DNA of 64,000 nt from Methanoculleus sp. UBA430 (GCF_002506585.1 NZ_DAXW01000012.1:62001-126000); one strand, 5' to 3'. Positions 52,556-61,810 are shown, numbered from the stretch's first letter. Made by a program: numbers and translations. The notes: generated from the sequence alone by a model not told the origin.

Positions 52556-55500
52556 CGGTCGTCACCTCCGTGTTAAGCAGCCGCAGGTCGTCGAACCGGC
52601 AGATCGTCGCAAAATCGCAGTAGCGCGGGCAGGGGCCGGCATCCGACCGGGGCGGGAAGCGCCCGCTACGGATCCCGGCGAGGTACTCTTCCACCCAGCC
52701 GAGAGCATTCTCGACCAGCGCCCGGACGTCCTCAACGCCGCTCTGCCGTGATCCCGGGAAACAGACAAAACAGTCTTTCATCGCCTTATCCCAGAAGACC
52801 GGCCGGTTCCGGACCTCCCCGCGCCGGAGGGTGTAGTAGGTGCCGGCGACTCCCTGCATCCCGGTCAGGGTCTCGACCGCCCGGATGTAGAGCGGCAGCT
52901 GGAGCGCTCTCCCTGCCAGAATATCCTTGAGGGCGGGGTGCGAGGTCCCGGTCTTGTAGTCGGTGATCGCGAACCGGCCGTCCGGCAGGACGTCGACCCG
53001 ATCGACCCTGCCCCGCAGGCGGAGGATCTCGTCGCCGAGCGGGACCGCGACTGCGTCGGGGATCGATACGGGGTCGACCTCTCCCGGCGAGACCGGGAGG
53101 CCGAACGAGACCTCGAAGGCCTGCGGGAGGAGGCCGGAGACCGCGAGTTCCGTCTCGTGCCGGAGGAACCGCTCGAGCAGCCCCGGGCCGGCCGCGGGCG
53201 ACCCGAGGAGATGCTCCCTGTCTGCGACCCAGGCCGGGCTTTCGAACGTAAACCGATCGGCCTCCTCCCGGCCGGCATTGAGGATCCGCCGGAGAGCTTC
53301 CGGATACGAGGCTTGGGTGACCGGGTCGTTGCCGTCGCGTCTCCAGCCGGAGTAGAACCGGTAGGCGACCCGGTGGACGAGGTTCCCCCGCTCCTGTGCC
53401 GTCAGGTCGGGATCAGCCGGAGGGAGCGAGGTAAGGCCGAGGCCCCGCTCCAGGTAGAACCGGAATGGGCAGTCGGCGTAGGTCTCGAGCGCCGTCGGGG
53501 AGAAGACGGCCCCTTCGCCGAACCGTTCGGCGAGTATCGCGATGCTCGCCGGGTCACCGCCGAGCAGGCCGTCGTAGGGGGAGTCGTAACCGCCCTTCCG
53601 GTGATAGTTCTCGATGTTGAGCCGGCGGATGGCCTCATGCACCCCAATTCCCGGCGGCATCTCTGCCGGCACCTCCCCCCGGGCGAGGAGGGCGCCGGCG
53701 CGTCGGGCTGCTGCGAGCGTGGAGTCCGGAAAGTCGTCGCTCCCCCACGCCTCCGGGGAGAAGGTCTCGCGGACGGCGTCCAGAAACCCGGAACGCACCA
53801 GGGGTGTTGCGCCTTCGGCCGCGGGGAAACTGAGGTAGACCCGGAAGCGGGCGGCAAGGAGGGCCGCGATGAAGTGGTAGCGCTCCTCCCGGAGGACGTC
53901 GTCCTTCGACCGTGTCGCAAGGCGCCGTGTCTCGGCATCGGTGGTAAACGGGAGCCGGGTGGTCAGCCGCGGCATCGCGCCCTCGACGAGGTCGCCGATG
54001 AAGAGGTAGGGGACGGCGAGGTGCTGGACCTCCCGGACGCCGAAAACCTGGACGGCACGAGGATTCCGTCGCCGGCTGCCCCGGGTCCCGGCAACGAGGA
54101 GGCCGAGGAGGGAGGCGAACTCCGCAAGGGGCACCTTCTCTTCCGGGAGCAGCCGGGCGAGTTCCTCAAGCGCCGCAAGGGTCTTTACGAATCCCCGGAG
54201 GTCTTGCGCCTCGCCGTCCAGCAGGTCTCGCTCCCCCTCCCCGGGCATCGCCGGGGCCTGCCACGTAGCCAGGAGCGAGCGGTATGCAGCGAGGTGCTCC
54301 GGGATCGTCTTCGTCCCCGTGAGTGTCGCAAGGTCGGCAAAGAGCCGGTGAACCTCGTCTCGCACCGCTTCAATCGAGGCGATTCTTGCTTCGAGCCTGC
54401 GCCCGGCGGATGCCGGTGTATCCGGCCTCGCCCGATCCTCTTCGAGGGCGCGGGCGAGCGCCGCGAGCCGCTCGTCCCAGGCGGCCGATCCGGCGGTGAC
54501 CCGGGCCTCCCGGGAGAGGAGGTCGATCTCGCATCCGCGGGTGTCCGGTAGGTAGGGAGAGGTCGCGAGGGCGACGACGTCCTCCCGCCGGTAGCCGCGG
54601 GCCGGGACGGTGAGGACCGAAAGAAGCGCCTGGACGAGCGGCGATGTGGAGAGCCGCCGGCCGCCGGATACGGCGTACGGGACCCCGAAGTCGGGAAAGA
54701 TTTCTTCAACGTACGGCACCGCCGCGTCGAGGTCGGGGAACGCGACCGCGATATCGTCCGGCCGGACCCCGGCGGTGATAAGGTCGTGGACCTCCTGCGC
54801 TATCGCCCGGACTTCGTCGAGCCGGTCGCGGCGTTCGGCGATGTGGATGAACCCGCCGCAGTCTCGGGGCGGGCCCCGGGAGAAGAGGGCGGCGAGGTGC
54901 GAGGAGCGTCCGTCCGCCGCGACGACCACGTCCGGATGCAGCCACCCGCCGTCGTCCGCAAAGATCGCCGGGTTTGCGGCCAAGGGGAGGGCGTAGTGGA
55001 ACTCGTCCGCGGACTCCCGCAGGGCAAGGAGCAGGTCCCGCTCGAGCGGCATCGGCCCGAAGAGCCCGTAGACGAAGACCGTCCGGACCTCTCGCGAGCC
55101 CGCGAGGAGCCGGACTGCCCGGGAGAGGAGGGTGCTCTCGTCGACGAGGCGGCGATCGTCGAGAAACCTGAGGTAGGCGTTGAGGAGACGGGCGATCTCG
55201 GCGCTCTTTGCGCTCTGCATCTCGCCGAGCGCGGCCGGGTAGTTGACCTTCCGCATGGTAAGGACCGAGAAGAGGGTCGCGAGTTCGTCGACGGCCCCGG
55301 CACCGGAGAGGAGCGGATAATCCCCGGCGGCGAGCAGCCGGGCGAGGATGAACCGGGTTCCGGCCGCCGGGATCGGGATCTCCGACGCAGTGTGGTCGTC
55401 AAAGACCTTCCGGGCGAAGCCGGGGAGGGTCGTGACTGCGCCGGCGACGAGCGGGGCACCCTGCTTCCCGAGGCGCCGGGCGACCTCCCGGGCGAGGCTC

Positions 55501-55619
55501 GAGGTTGGGACGATGAAGACGGTCCCGAACGGGTCGCGGCCGGCGGCTTTCCGGAACTCCGCGATGAACACGTCGAGACCCTCTCCGGGCAACTGGCGGT
55601 ACAGAACGGCGGTGGACAT
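52542..55619 (-). CDS. addB: AddB-type nuclease subunit
   Basis: A 1025-residue protein with an inactive-looking helicase fold (FIVPTSSLAREVARRL near 35, no Walker A) and a C-terminal PD-(D/E)XK nuclease (FAITDYKTGTSHPAL). Cysteines at TYADCPFRFYLERG near 690 and CPRYCDFATIC near 1005 would form the 4Fe-4S staple known from AddB. Partner of the adjacent addA; together they would process DNA double-strand ends. ATG has AGGAGAG upstream. Confidence 0.85.
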   Translation of the reverse strand: MSTAVLYRQLPGEGLDVFIAEFRKAAGRDPFGTVFIVPTSSLAREVARRLGKQGAPLVAGAVTTLPGFARKVFDDHTASEIPIPAAGTRFILARLLAAGDYPLLSGAGAVDELATLFSVLTMRKVNYPAALGEMQSAKSAEIARLLNAYLRFLDDRRLVDESTLLSRAVRLLAGSREVRTVFVYGLFGPMPLERDLLLALRESADEFHYALPLAANPAIFADDGGWLHPDVVVAADGRSSHLAALFSRGPPRDCGGFIHIAERRDRLDEVRAIAQEVHDLITAGVRPDDIAVAFPDLDAAVPYVEEIFPDFGVPYAVSGGRRLSTSPLVQALLSVLTVPARGYRREDVVALATSPYLPDTRGCEIDLLSREARVTAGSAAWDERLAALARALEEDRARPDTPASAGRRLEARIASIEAVRDEVHRLFADLATLTGTKTIPEHLAAYRSLLATWQAPAMPGEGERDLLDGEAQDLRGFVKTLAALEELARLLPEEKVPLAEFASLLGLLVAGTRGSRRRNPRAVQVFGVREVQHLAVPYLFIGDLVEGAMPRLTTRLPFTTDAETRRLATRSKDDVLREERYHFIAALLAARFRVYLSFPAAEGATPLVRSGFLDAVRETFSPEAWGSDDFPDSTLAAARRAGALLARGEVPAEMPPGIGVHEAIRRLNIENYHRKGGYDSPYDGLLGGDPASIAILAERFGEGAVFSPTALETYADCPFRFYLERGLGLTSLPPADPDLTAQERGNLVHRVAYRFYSGWRRDGNDPVTQASYPEALRRILNAGREEADRFTFESPAWVADREHLLGSPAAGPGLLERFLRHETELAVSGLLPQAFEVSFGLPVSPGEVDPVSIPDAVAVPLGDEILRLRGRVDRVDVLPDGRFAITDYKTGTSHPALKDILAGRALQLPLYIRAVETLTGMQGVAGTYYTLRRGEVRNRPVFWDKAMKDCFVCFPGSRQSGVEDVRALVENALGWVEEYLAGIRSGRFPPRSDAGPCPRYCDFATICRFDDLRLLNTEVTTDGTD

Positions 55620-55728
55620 CCGATGAACTCTCCTGGTGAGGTGTTTAGGAAGGAGGAGGGATGAGTGTTGTTATTTTGGCCGGCACAAACCGGAACCGTC
55701 TTTGACAAAAGCGACCTGAAACAACAGC

Positions 55729-56727
55729 ATGGATAGAATCGACCGCTACCGCGGCTGCCTCCTCGGCCTGGCCGCCGGCGACGCGCTCGGGACGACGCTT
55801 GAATTCCGGCCGCCGGGGACGTTTGCACCGATCACCGGGATGGTCGGCGGCGGGCCGTTCGGCCTCCGGCCGGGCGAGTGGACCGACGACACCTCGCTCG
55901 CCCTCTCCCTCGCCGAGAGCCTGATCGAGAAGAGCGGGTTTGACCCAGTCGACCAGCTGGAGCGCTACGTGCGCTGGTACCGGGAGGGGCACCTCTCAAG
56001 CACCGGCACCTGCTTTGATATCGGGACGACGACCCGGAAGGCGCTCGAACGGTTCAGCCTCTCCCGGGAGCCCTTTCCCGGGCTGACGGACGAGCGGTCG
56101 GCGGGGAACGGGTCCCTGATGCGGGTCTGCCCGGTGCCGATGTTCTACGCCGCCGACCCCGTTCGGGCGATCGAACTCTCCGGCGAGAGTTCGCGGACCA
56201 CCCACGCGCTGCCGGTTGCCGTCGACGCCTGCCGGTTCTTCGGGGGGCTGATCCTCGGCGCCCTTGCCGGCGCCCCGAAAGAGGTGCTGCTTTCGGAGCG
56301 GTACTCCCCGGTTCCGGGCTACTGGGAAGAGCACCCGCTCGCCGGCGAGATCGATGCAGTCGCGGCGGGATCCTACCTCCGCAAAGAGCCTCCGGCGATC
56401 CGGGGGCGGGGATACGTCGCGGCCTCGCTTGAGGCGGCGCTCTGGGCGTTCTCGCGAAGCAGCACGTTTGCGGAGGGCTGCCTCCTCGCGGTGAACCTCG
56501 GGGAGGACGCCGACACGACCGGGGCGATCTACGGGCAGCTCGCCGGGGCGTATTACGGGGCTGCCGCGATCCCGTGGGCGTGGCGGGAGTGCCTCGCCAT
56601 GCGTGATCTCATCGAGGCGTATGCTGAGAACCTGATGCGGTGCGCGAGGTGCAGGACCGGTGAGCCGGAGCGGGTTCTCCGTATGGGAGATAGAGTTCTG
56701 CCCTTGTGCGACAGAGATGGCTCATGA
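55729..56727 (+). CDS. ADP-ribosylglycohydrolase
   Basis: A 332-residue DraG/ARH-like hydrolase that removes ADP-ribose from modified protein or nucleic acid. The di-metal motifs are WTDDTSLAL near 48 and GEDADTTGAIYGQLAGAYYG near 270. A cysteine-rich tail (CARCRTGEPE, then LCDRDG) could bind zinc and is not typical. The HD-domain gene begins inside its stop codon (ATGA). No ADP-ribosyltransferase is seen nearby. Confidence 0.88.
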   Translation: MDRIDRYRGCLLGLAAGDALGTTLEFRPPGTFAPITGMVGGGPFGLRPGEWTDDTSLALSLAESLIEKSGFDPVDQLERYVRWYREGHLSSTGTCFDIGTTTRKALERFSLSREPFPGLTDERSAGNGSLMRVCPVPMFYAADPVRAIELSGESSRTTHALPVAVDACRFFGGLILGALAGAPKEVLLSERYSPVPGYWEEHPLAGEIDAVAAGSYLRKEPPAIRGRGYVAASLEAALWAFSRSSTFAEGCLLAVNLGEDADTTGAIYGQLAGAYYGAAAIPWAWRECLAMRDLIEAYAENLMRCARCRTGEPERVLRMGDRVLPLCDRDGS

Positions 56728-57320
56728 ACGAAGAGACCGTCGCAATGCTCGACCACGTTAAAGCCGTGCTCCCGGCATCCGGGGCCCACGGGTTCGACCA
56801 TACCCTCCGGGTCGTCAGCCTCTGCGAGACGCTCGGCGCCCGCGAAGGAGCGGATATGGCGGTCCTCATCCCGGCCGCCATCTTCCACGACATCGCCCGG
56901 CCCATTGAAGAGGAGGCGGGCGTCCCCCATGAAGAAGAGGGGGCACGGATGGCGGCAGCGTATCTTGAGTCCGTCGGCTATCCGGCGGACCGTATCGCAG
57001 GCATCGTCCACGCCGTCCGGGCGCACCGCTACAGTGCCGGGATCGACCCCGAGACCCTCGAGGCCCGGGTGCTCTCGGACGCCGACAACCTGGACGCGAT
57101 GGGTGCGGTCGGGATCGCGAGGACGTTCATGCAATCGGGAGAACAGGGACGGGGCATCGGGGACGCAATCGATCATGTTCACGAAAAACTCCTGAATCTC
57201 AAGGACCGCATGCACACAGAGAGCGCCCGGGAGATCGCCGGGGAGAGGCATGCGTTCCTTCTCGCGTTTCTCGCGGCCCTGGAGGACGAGATGCATCTCC
57301 GGCCCCTCTCCGGGCGATAA
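56724..57320 (+). CDS. HD-domain phosphohydrolase
   Basis: A 198-residue HD-family protein. Metal ligands are His in HGFDHTLRV near 27, the HD pair in FHDIARP near 62 and Asp in SDADNLDAMG near 122. Such proteins hydrolyse nucleotides or phosphodiesters. The ATG is chosen because it overlaps the stop of the ADP-ribosylglycohydrolase. Coupling suggests both act on ADP-ribose-derived compounds, which is inference. Confidence 0.85.
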   Translation: MNEETVAMLDHVKAVLPASGAHGFDHTLRVVSLCETLGAREGADMAVLIPAAIFHDIARPIEEEAGVPHEEEGARMAAAYLESVGYPADRIAGIVHAVRAHRYSAGIDPETLEARVLSDADNLDAMGAVGIARTFMQSGEQGRGIGDAIDHVHEKLLNLKDRMHTESAREIAGERHAFLLAFLAALEDEMHLRPLSGR

Positions 57321-57324
57321 AGAA

Positions 57325-57336
57325 ACGGTTAACCGT
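57325..57336. promoter_or_regulatory. 12-base perfect palindrome
   Basis: ACGGTTAACCGT lies five bases after the HD gene stop and ~20 bases before a GGAGTGA-ATG start at 57357. It may be a regulator site for that start or the end of a terminator. Confidence 0.35.
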
Positions 57337-57356
57337 CCTGCGGAGTGAACCCTCTC

Positions 57357-57569
57357 ATGGATACCCGCATATTCGTCTCATTCCTCATCGGGGCCGTGAT
57401 CGCCGCCGGCACCGCTGCCCTGATCGGCGGGAACCTCCCTCTTTTCTGGCAATGCCCTTTCACGCGTCCGAGCAGAACTTCAGCCCCACGATGCCCGCTA
57501 CAATCAGGAAGAGGCAGAGGAGGCGGCCGGCGCTCCGCGACTCGCCGAAGAGGACGATCCCGGCGATGA
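57357..57569 (+). pseudogene. N-terminal fragment of a membrane or secreted protein
   Basis: An ATG with a good GGAGTGA site opens a frame that begins MDTRIFVSFLIGAVIAAGTA and looks like a signal or membrane helix. After ~33 codons it runs antisense into the Gdx exporter gene and becomes Arg/Ser-rich, so only the start of an older gene seems to survive. Confidence 0.4.
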
Positions 57570-57789
57570 CCGTCCCGACCGCCCCGATCCCCGTCCAGAC
57601 CGCATACGCGGTCCCGAGCGGGAGGCCGGAGAGCGATCGCGAGAGGAGGTAGATGCTGCCCCCCATCACGACGAGGGTCGCCACTGACGGCGCAACTCTC
57701 GTGAACCCTTCGGTATACTTGAGGCCGAGCGCCCAGCCTGCTTCCAGGAGGCCGGCGAAGAAGAGGGTTATCCAGGCTGTGTTCTGCAT
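57460..57789 (-). CDS. sugE: SMR-family exporter, Gdx/SugE type
   Basis: A 109-residue small multidrug resistance protein with four membrane helices. The motifs GLLEAGWALGLKYTEGFTR (Glu at the transport site) and PLGTAYAVWTGIGAVGT match the guanidinium-exporting Gdx (SugE) branch. It works as an antiparallel homodimer and exchanges guanidinium for protons. It stands alone; no guanidine riboswitch is evident. Confidence 0.87.
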   Translation of the reverse strand: MQNTAWITLFFAGLLEAGWALGLKYTEGFTRVAPSVATLVVMGGSIYLLSRSLSGLPLGTAYAVWTGIGAVGTVIAGIVLFGESRSAGRLLCLFLIVAGIVGLKFCSDA

Positions 57790-57945
57790 GGCTCCTCATA
57801 GATCCGGCCGGGCGGGGGATATACCTTGCCGGTGTCCCGGCACGGAGTGCCGGACGGTGGGCCGCTCTCCCGGAGAACCCTGGGGACCGTCCGCTTCCGT
57901 CACCTTTAACATACAGGACGGTCCTTCCCGACGCAGAACGGAGGT

Positions 57946-58179
57946 ATGAGAGTGGTGAAAGTTACCATCGACAGGCCGGGCTGCATCAGTTGCGAGTCCT
58001 GCTGGACGCTCTGCCCGGACGTCTTTGAACAGGACCCAAACGACGGCCTGAGTTCGATCGTTGAGCAGTACCGGGTCAACAACGACCCTGCACAGGGAGA
58101 GGTGCCCGACGACCTTGCCGACTGCGTGGTGGAGGCTGCCGACTCGTGCCCGGTGACGGTCATAGTAGTAGAAGAGTAA
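57946..58179 (+). CDS. Single-cluster [4Fe-4S] ferredoxin
   Basis: A 77-residue ferredoxin. Three cysteines lie in CISCESCWTLCP and the fourth in SCPVTVI, giving one 4Fe-4S cluster. Two further cysteines elsewhere are few, so no second cluster is predicted. It would carry low-potential electrons for methanogenic or biosynthetic enzymes. It is monocistronic, with an AT-rich region (58224-58265) after it. Confidence 0.9.
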   Translation: MRVVKVTIDRPGCISCESCWTLCPDVFEQDPNDGLSSIVEQYRVNNDPAQGEVPDDLADCVVEAADSCPVTVIVVEE

Positions 58180-58457
58180 GGCCATCGGGGGGAGCAGAAA
58201 GGCTTTTATGGTCATTAAACCCAGGAAAATTATTATTCATAATTGGTGGATAAAAATTATATACGTTCAGTGCTATGGGGGATCTTGCCTGAGAGGGGGG
58301 TTCAACCAGAAGGCACATCAACATGATGCAGCAGGTTCACAGACCTGGGCGGTTACGGCCTGCGAACACGAGAAAATACTGCACCATGAACCGAAATGTG
58401 TCCGGGGCTGTAGCCCATCTCTTGGGCACCTTTTTCCCGATCATCACCTGCGGACCC
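58180..58457. other. AT-rich intergenic region
   Basis: No gene is supported. The bases 58224-58265 are unusually AT-rich and contain promoter-like tattattcata and aaattatata. A promoter here would read toward 58270-58450, where no convincing frame exists; a small RNA is possible but not shown. Confidence 0.4.
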
Positions 58458-58985
58458 CTACCGCACATCGGTGAGCGATCCCGTGCCGTCGCTTTTGCTC
58501 TTCGTAAGCACCGAGAGGTTTCCGTTCGTCTCGAGGACGATTGACTACACGCTTCCGGGAGAACCAATTCCTTCCGATCGTAACGCCTGCCGAACCTCGC
58601 TTGCGACGCTCCGCTCCCGCCGCATCGCATCATACAGGAACTCTCCGTCGTGGAAGATGAGGCGGGGCTCTGACTTCACCGCCTTCTGCACCTTCTCCGA
58701 CCGGACGGACGACCAGGAGATGATATACTGCAGCACGATAAGGAGGCCGAGGGTCAGGACCCCTTCCGCAAGCGAGACGTCCCGCGAGACGATCGTCGAG
58801 GCGAGGATCGAGCCGATGGCCACGTTCACGATGAAGTCGAAGGGGTTCATCGACGAGAACGTTCCTTTTCCCGATAAGAGGACGATGATCACGAGGGCCA
58901 CATACGCAAGGATATCGACAATCAGGACCCGCCCCAGGAAGGCAGGGTTGCCGAAGAAGATCTCTCCCAGGAATCCAGCGCTCAT
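58458..58985 (-). pseudogene. DUF421 (YetF-like) membrane protein interrupted by an amber codon
   Basis: The protein begins MSAGFLGEIFFGNPAFLGRV, has three membrane helices and the cytoplasmic domain of DUF421 proteins (PRLIFHDGEFLYDAMRRERS). A TAG at 58545-58547 ends it after 146 residues (GIGSPGSV). Beyond the TAG the same frame continues for 28 family-like codons (SIVLETNGNLSVL) to the normal TAG at 58458-58460. One GAG-to-TAG change would explain this. The product is truncated unless the codon is read through. Confidence 0.8.
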
Positions 58986-59050
58986 ACCCCGCAGTGTGCA
59001 GGGGTGCCATAGCCCTTTCTGCCAGAGGCGTCTCAAAAAAGAGGGGTGTA

Positions 59051-60088
59051 TCAGAGCGCGGGCTTGCTCTTCAGCGCCTCGACCAGGAGCCGGATCCCGG
59101 CCTCGACGTCGGCGGTGTCGACCACCTCGACCGGCGAGTGGATGTAGCGGGCGGGAATTGAGAATGGGATGCTCGGGATACCGCCCCGTTCGAGGTGGAT
59201 GATCGTCGCGTCGGTGTTGCCGCCGGTCCCGACCTCGAGCTGGCACGGGATGCCGTTCTTCCCGGCGGTCTCCCGGAGCCACGCGGTCATCCGCGGATCG
59301 GCCATGAGCCCGCGGCCGCTCGCGCTGACGATGACGAGGACCGGCCCTTTGCCCATCTCGACGCTCGCGTCCTTCTTCTCGATCCCCGGATGGTCGCCGG
59401 GGATGGTGACGTCGGTCGCGATCGCGCAGTCGGGGTTTAGGGAGTATGCGCTCACCTTCGCGCCCTTCAGCCCGAGTTCCTCCTGGACCGTGAAGACGCC
59501 GTAGATCGTGTGGGGCGACTTCGCCTGCTGCAGGGCCCGGATGAGCATCGCGACGCCGACCCGGTTGTCGAACGCTTTGCCCGTGATGCGGGTGCCGGCA
59601 AGGTCCGCAAACTCGCGGTCGATGGTGATCGGGGTGCCGATCTCGATGCCGAGGTTCTTCACCTCCTCCTCGCTCGTTGCGCCCACGTCGACGAACATAT
59701 TCTCGATCTTGATCTCCTTCTTGCGCTCCTCGTCCTTCATGACGTGGGGGGGTTTCGCGCCGAGGACGCCCATGACCGGCCCGTTCTTCCCGTGCAGGAT
59801 CACCCGCTGGCAGTAGAGCACCGGTCCGTACCACCCGCCGATGGGGACGACCCGGATGAACCCCTTATCATCGATATACTGGACCATCAGGCCGATCTCG
59901 TCCATGTGGGCGGCGAGCATGATGGAGAAGTCGTCGCCGCGTTTTGTGGCGATCAGGTTGCCCATCGTGTCCTCGCGGATCTCGTCGACCGCCCCGGCAA
60001 GTTCGGCCCGGATGATATCCCGGATGTTTCCTTCGCTGCTCGATACGCCGTGGGCGTCTGAGAGCTTCCTGAGTAACTCTTTGACCAT
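59051..60088 (-). CDS. M42-family aminopeptidase
   Basis: A 345-residue M42 metallopeptidase (TET/glutamyl aminopeptidase type). Metal and catalytic residues are visible in AAHMDEIGLMVQ near 60, KAFDNRVGVAM near 175, TVQEELGLKGAKV near 205 and IHSPVEVVD near 315. It forms cytosolic dodecamers that trim peptides. ATG at 60088 is chosen; the frame is open upstream into the aminotransferase gene. It lies nine bases behind the aminotransferase. Confidence 0.9.
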   Translation of the reverse strand: MVKELLRKLSDAHGVSSSEGNIRDIIRAELAGAVDEIREDTMGNLIATKRGDDFSIMLAAHMDEIGLMVQYIDDKGFIRVVPIGGWYGPVLYCQRVILHGKNGPVMGVLGAKPPHVMKDEERKKEIKIENMFVDVGATSEEEVKNLGIEIGTPITIDREFADLAGTRITGKAFDNRVGVAMLIRALQQAKSPHTIYGVFTVQEELGLKGAKVSAYSLNPDCAIATDVTIPGDHPGIEKKDASVEMGKGPVLVIVSASGRGLMADPRMTAWLRETAGKNGIPCQLEVGTGGNTDATIIHLERGGIPSIPFSIPARYIHSPVEVVDTADVEAGIRLLVEALKSKPAL

Positions 60089-60096
60089 GATTCCCT

Positions 60097-61203
60097 TCAC
60101 TCCATAAGAGCCCCGAGCCGCTCGACAGCCCGGGCGAGGGTCTCCCGGGACGTCGCGTAGCTGAAGCGTGCGTGATCGGGTGCCCGCGAGCCGAACGCTC
60201 CGCCCGGCACGACAACGAGACCGTTCGCGACGGCCTTCTCGATGAGCGCCTGTCTCATCGGGACGAACATGTAGAACGCGCCTTCCGGCCGGGGGAAGTC
60301 GAGGCCGAGGGCGGTGAGCCCCGTATAGAGGAGGTCGCGCCGGGCGCGGTACTCCTCCCGCATCCGGGCAACCGGCTCCTGGTCGCCGGTGTAAGCGGCG
60401 AGCGCGGCATACTGCGATATCGACGTCGCACACGCCTGGGCGTACTGGTGTATCTTCAGGCACTCGGGGATGTAGTCCTCCGGTGCCGCAAGGTAGCCGA
60501 CCCGCCAGCCGGTCATGGCGTAGGTCTTGCTCGCGGCGTTGACGGTGATGACGTCCTCGCCGAACCGGGCCGCGCTGACGTGCTTCTTCTCGTAGACGAA
60601 GTGCTCGTAGACCTCGTCGGAGATGACCGTGACCTTCCGATCGCCTGCATACTCCACAAGGGCGCGGATCGAATCCTCGCTCTCGACGGCGCCCGTCGGG
60701 TTTGCGGGGGAGTTCAGGACGAAGACCCGTGCCCCGTCCATCTGTTCCTTCGCCCGCTCGACGTCGATATGCAGGGTCGCATCGAGTCCCACCCCTTCCG
60801 CCCGCCCGCCGGCAAACGCCGCGAGGGCTGCGTAGGAGACAAAACCCGGATCCGTGACGAGGACGCGGTCGCCCGGATCCACGAGCGCCTCCATGACGAG
60901 GTGGAGCGCCTCGCTCCCCCCTGCCGTGACGAGGACCTGATCCGGCCGGTAGGCGAGATCGTTCTCTCGCTCGAACTTCTCACAGATTGCCTCGCGAAGT
61001 TCCGGGATCCCGGCGTTCGGGGTATAACCCGTCTTTCCCTCTCGTATCGCGACGATCGCGGCCATCTTGATGTGGTCGGGCGTATCGAAGTCCGGCTGCC
61101 CGATACCGAGGTTGATTGCATCCGGCCCCCCGGCATCGAAGAGCTTCCGGATGCCCGACATCTCCACCGACCGGACCCGGTCGGCATACCTGTGTTCGCT
61201 CAT
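60097..61203 (-). CDS. Class I/II aminotransferase (PLP)
   Basis: A 368-residue fold-type I aminotransferase of the aspartate-aminotransferase branch. NLGIGQPDFDTP near 35 and NSPANPTGAV near 165 are family marks, the Lys in NAASKTYAMTGWRVGY near 230 binds PLP, and the Arg near the end (HARFSYATS) binds carboxylate. It is followed closely by M42 and preceded by phi. Substrates (Asp, Ala or aromatic) are not decided. Confidence 0.9.
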   Translation of the reverse strand: MSEHRYADRVRSVEMSGIRKLFDAGGPDAINLGIGQPDFDTPDHIKMAAIVAIREGKTGYTPNAGIPELREAICEKFERENDLAYRPDQVLVTAGGSEALHLVMEALVDPGDRVLVTDPGFVSYAALAAFAGGRAEGVGLDATLHIDVERAKEQMDGARVFVLNSPANPTGAVESEDSIRALVEYAGDRKVTVISDEVYEHFVYEKKHVSAARFGEDVITVNAASKTYAMTGWRVGYLAAPEDYIPECLKIHQYAQACATSISQYAALAAYTGDQEPVARMREEYRARRDLLYTGLTALGLDFPRPEGAFYMFVPMRQALIEKAVANGLVVVPGGAFGSRAPDHARFSYATSRETLARAVERLGALME

Positions 61204-61210
61204 AATCTCC

Positions 61211-61810
61211 TCACTCAATGTTCGCGTGTCGGCACTGAAGGTCTTCGGGCCGGCACTGGGTGATCTCCATCAACCGGGATATGATTGCATCCGCAAAGAC
61301 CATGGCGGTCGTCTCGAAGATGGTACCGAGCGGCGCAAACGACTTGTGCTCGCCCATCATCTGCCGGATCTCGAACTCGGCCGACTCGTCGGCGACCTTA
61401 TCCCGCTGGCTTTCGATGACGACGACGCAGTCAGCGATACGCCCGATCCGGGACTCCCTCTTCGACGTGATGAGGGAGACCCGTCCGCCGATCTCCTTTG
61501 CAGTCTCGGAGATATCCGCGATTGTCTTGGTCGCGCCGGACCCGGAGAAGACGATAATGACGTCTCCCGGCTTCATGGCCGGGGTCACCGTCTCCCCGAC
61601 GACGAATGAGGAGAGGCCGAGGTGCATCAGGCGCATGGCAAATGATTTTGCAACCAGCCCAGAGCGCCCCGCGCCCATAGTGTAGATACGGTTTGCGTTC
61701 AGGATCTCGTTTAAGAATGCATCGATCTGCTCGTCGGACATCACATCCGCGATGGTCCTGATCTTGGTCGACATCAACCGCATCATGTTCTTAACCGGGT
61801 GATTTGTCAT
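61211..61810 (-). CDS. phi: 6-phospho-3-hexuloisomerase
   Basis: A 199-residue SIS-domain protein. AGRSGLVAKSFAMRL near 55 and FSGSGATKTIADISETA near 95 match the hexuloisomerase of the ribulose monophosphate route, which archaea run in reverse to make ribulose 5-phosphate. The partner hexulose-phosphate synthase is not in this window. It leads an operon with the aminotransferase and M42 peptidase, seven bases apart. ATG at 61810 has AGAGGAAC upstream. Confidence 0.85.
   Translation of the reverse strand: MTNHPVKNMMRLMSTKIRTIADVMSDEQIDAFLNEILNANRIYTMGAGRSGLVAKSFAMRLMHLGLSSFVVGETVTPAMKPGDVIIVFSGSGATKTIADISETAKEIGGRVSLITSKRESRIGRIADCVVVIESQRDKVADESAEFEIRQMMGEHKSFAPLGTIFETTAMVFADAIISRLMEITQCRPEDLQCRHANIE

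Noticed and set aside
57460..57946. Guanidine riboswitch near the Gdx exporter
   Set aside because: No known guanidine aptamer fold or conserved core was recognised upstream of 57789.
58545..58547. Pyrrolysine at the amber codon
   Set aside because: No pyrrolysine genes or methylamine methyltransferases are seen, and these methanogens normally lack them; a mutation is simpler, though not excluded.
58545..59834. A 429-residue fused frame covering DUF421 and part of M42
   Set aside because: The upstream two-thirds is the wrong frame of the M42 gene; only the last 146 codons from ATG 58985 are real.
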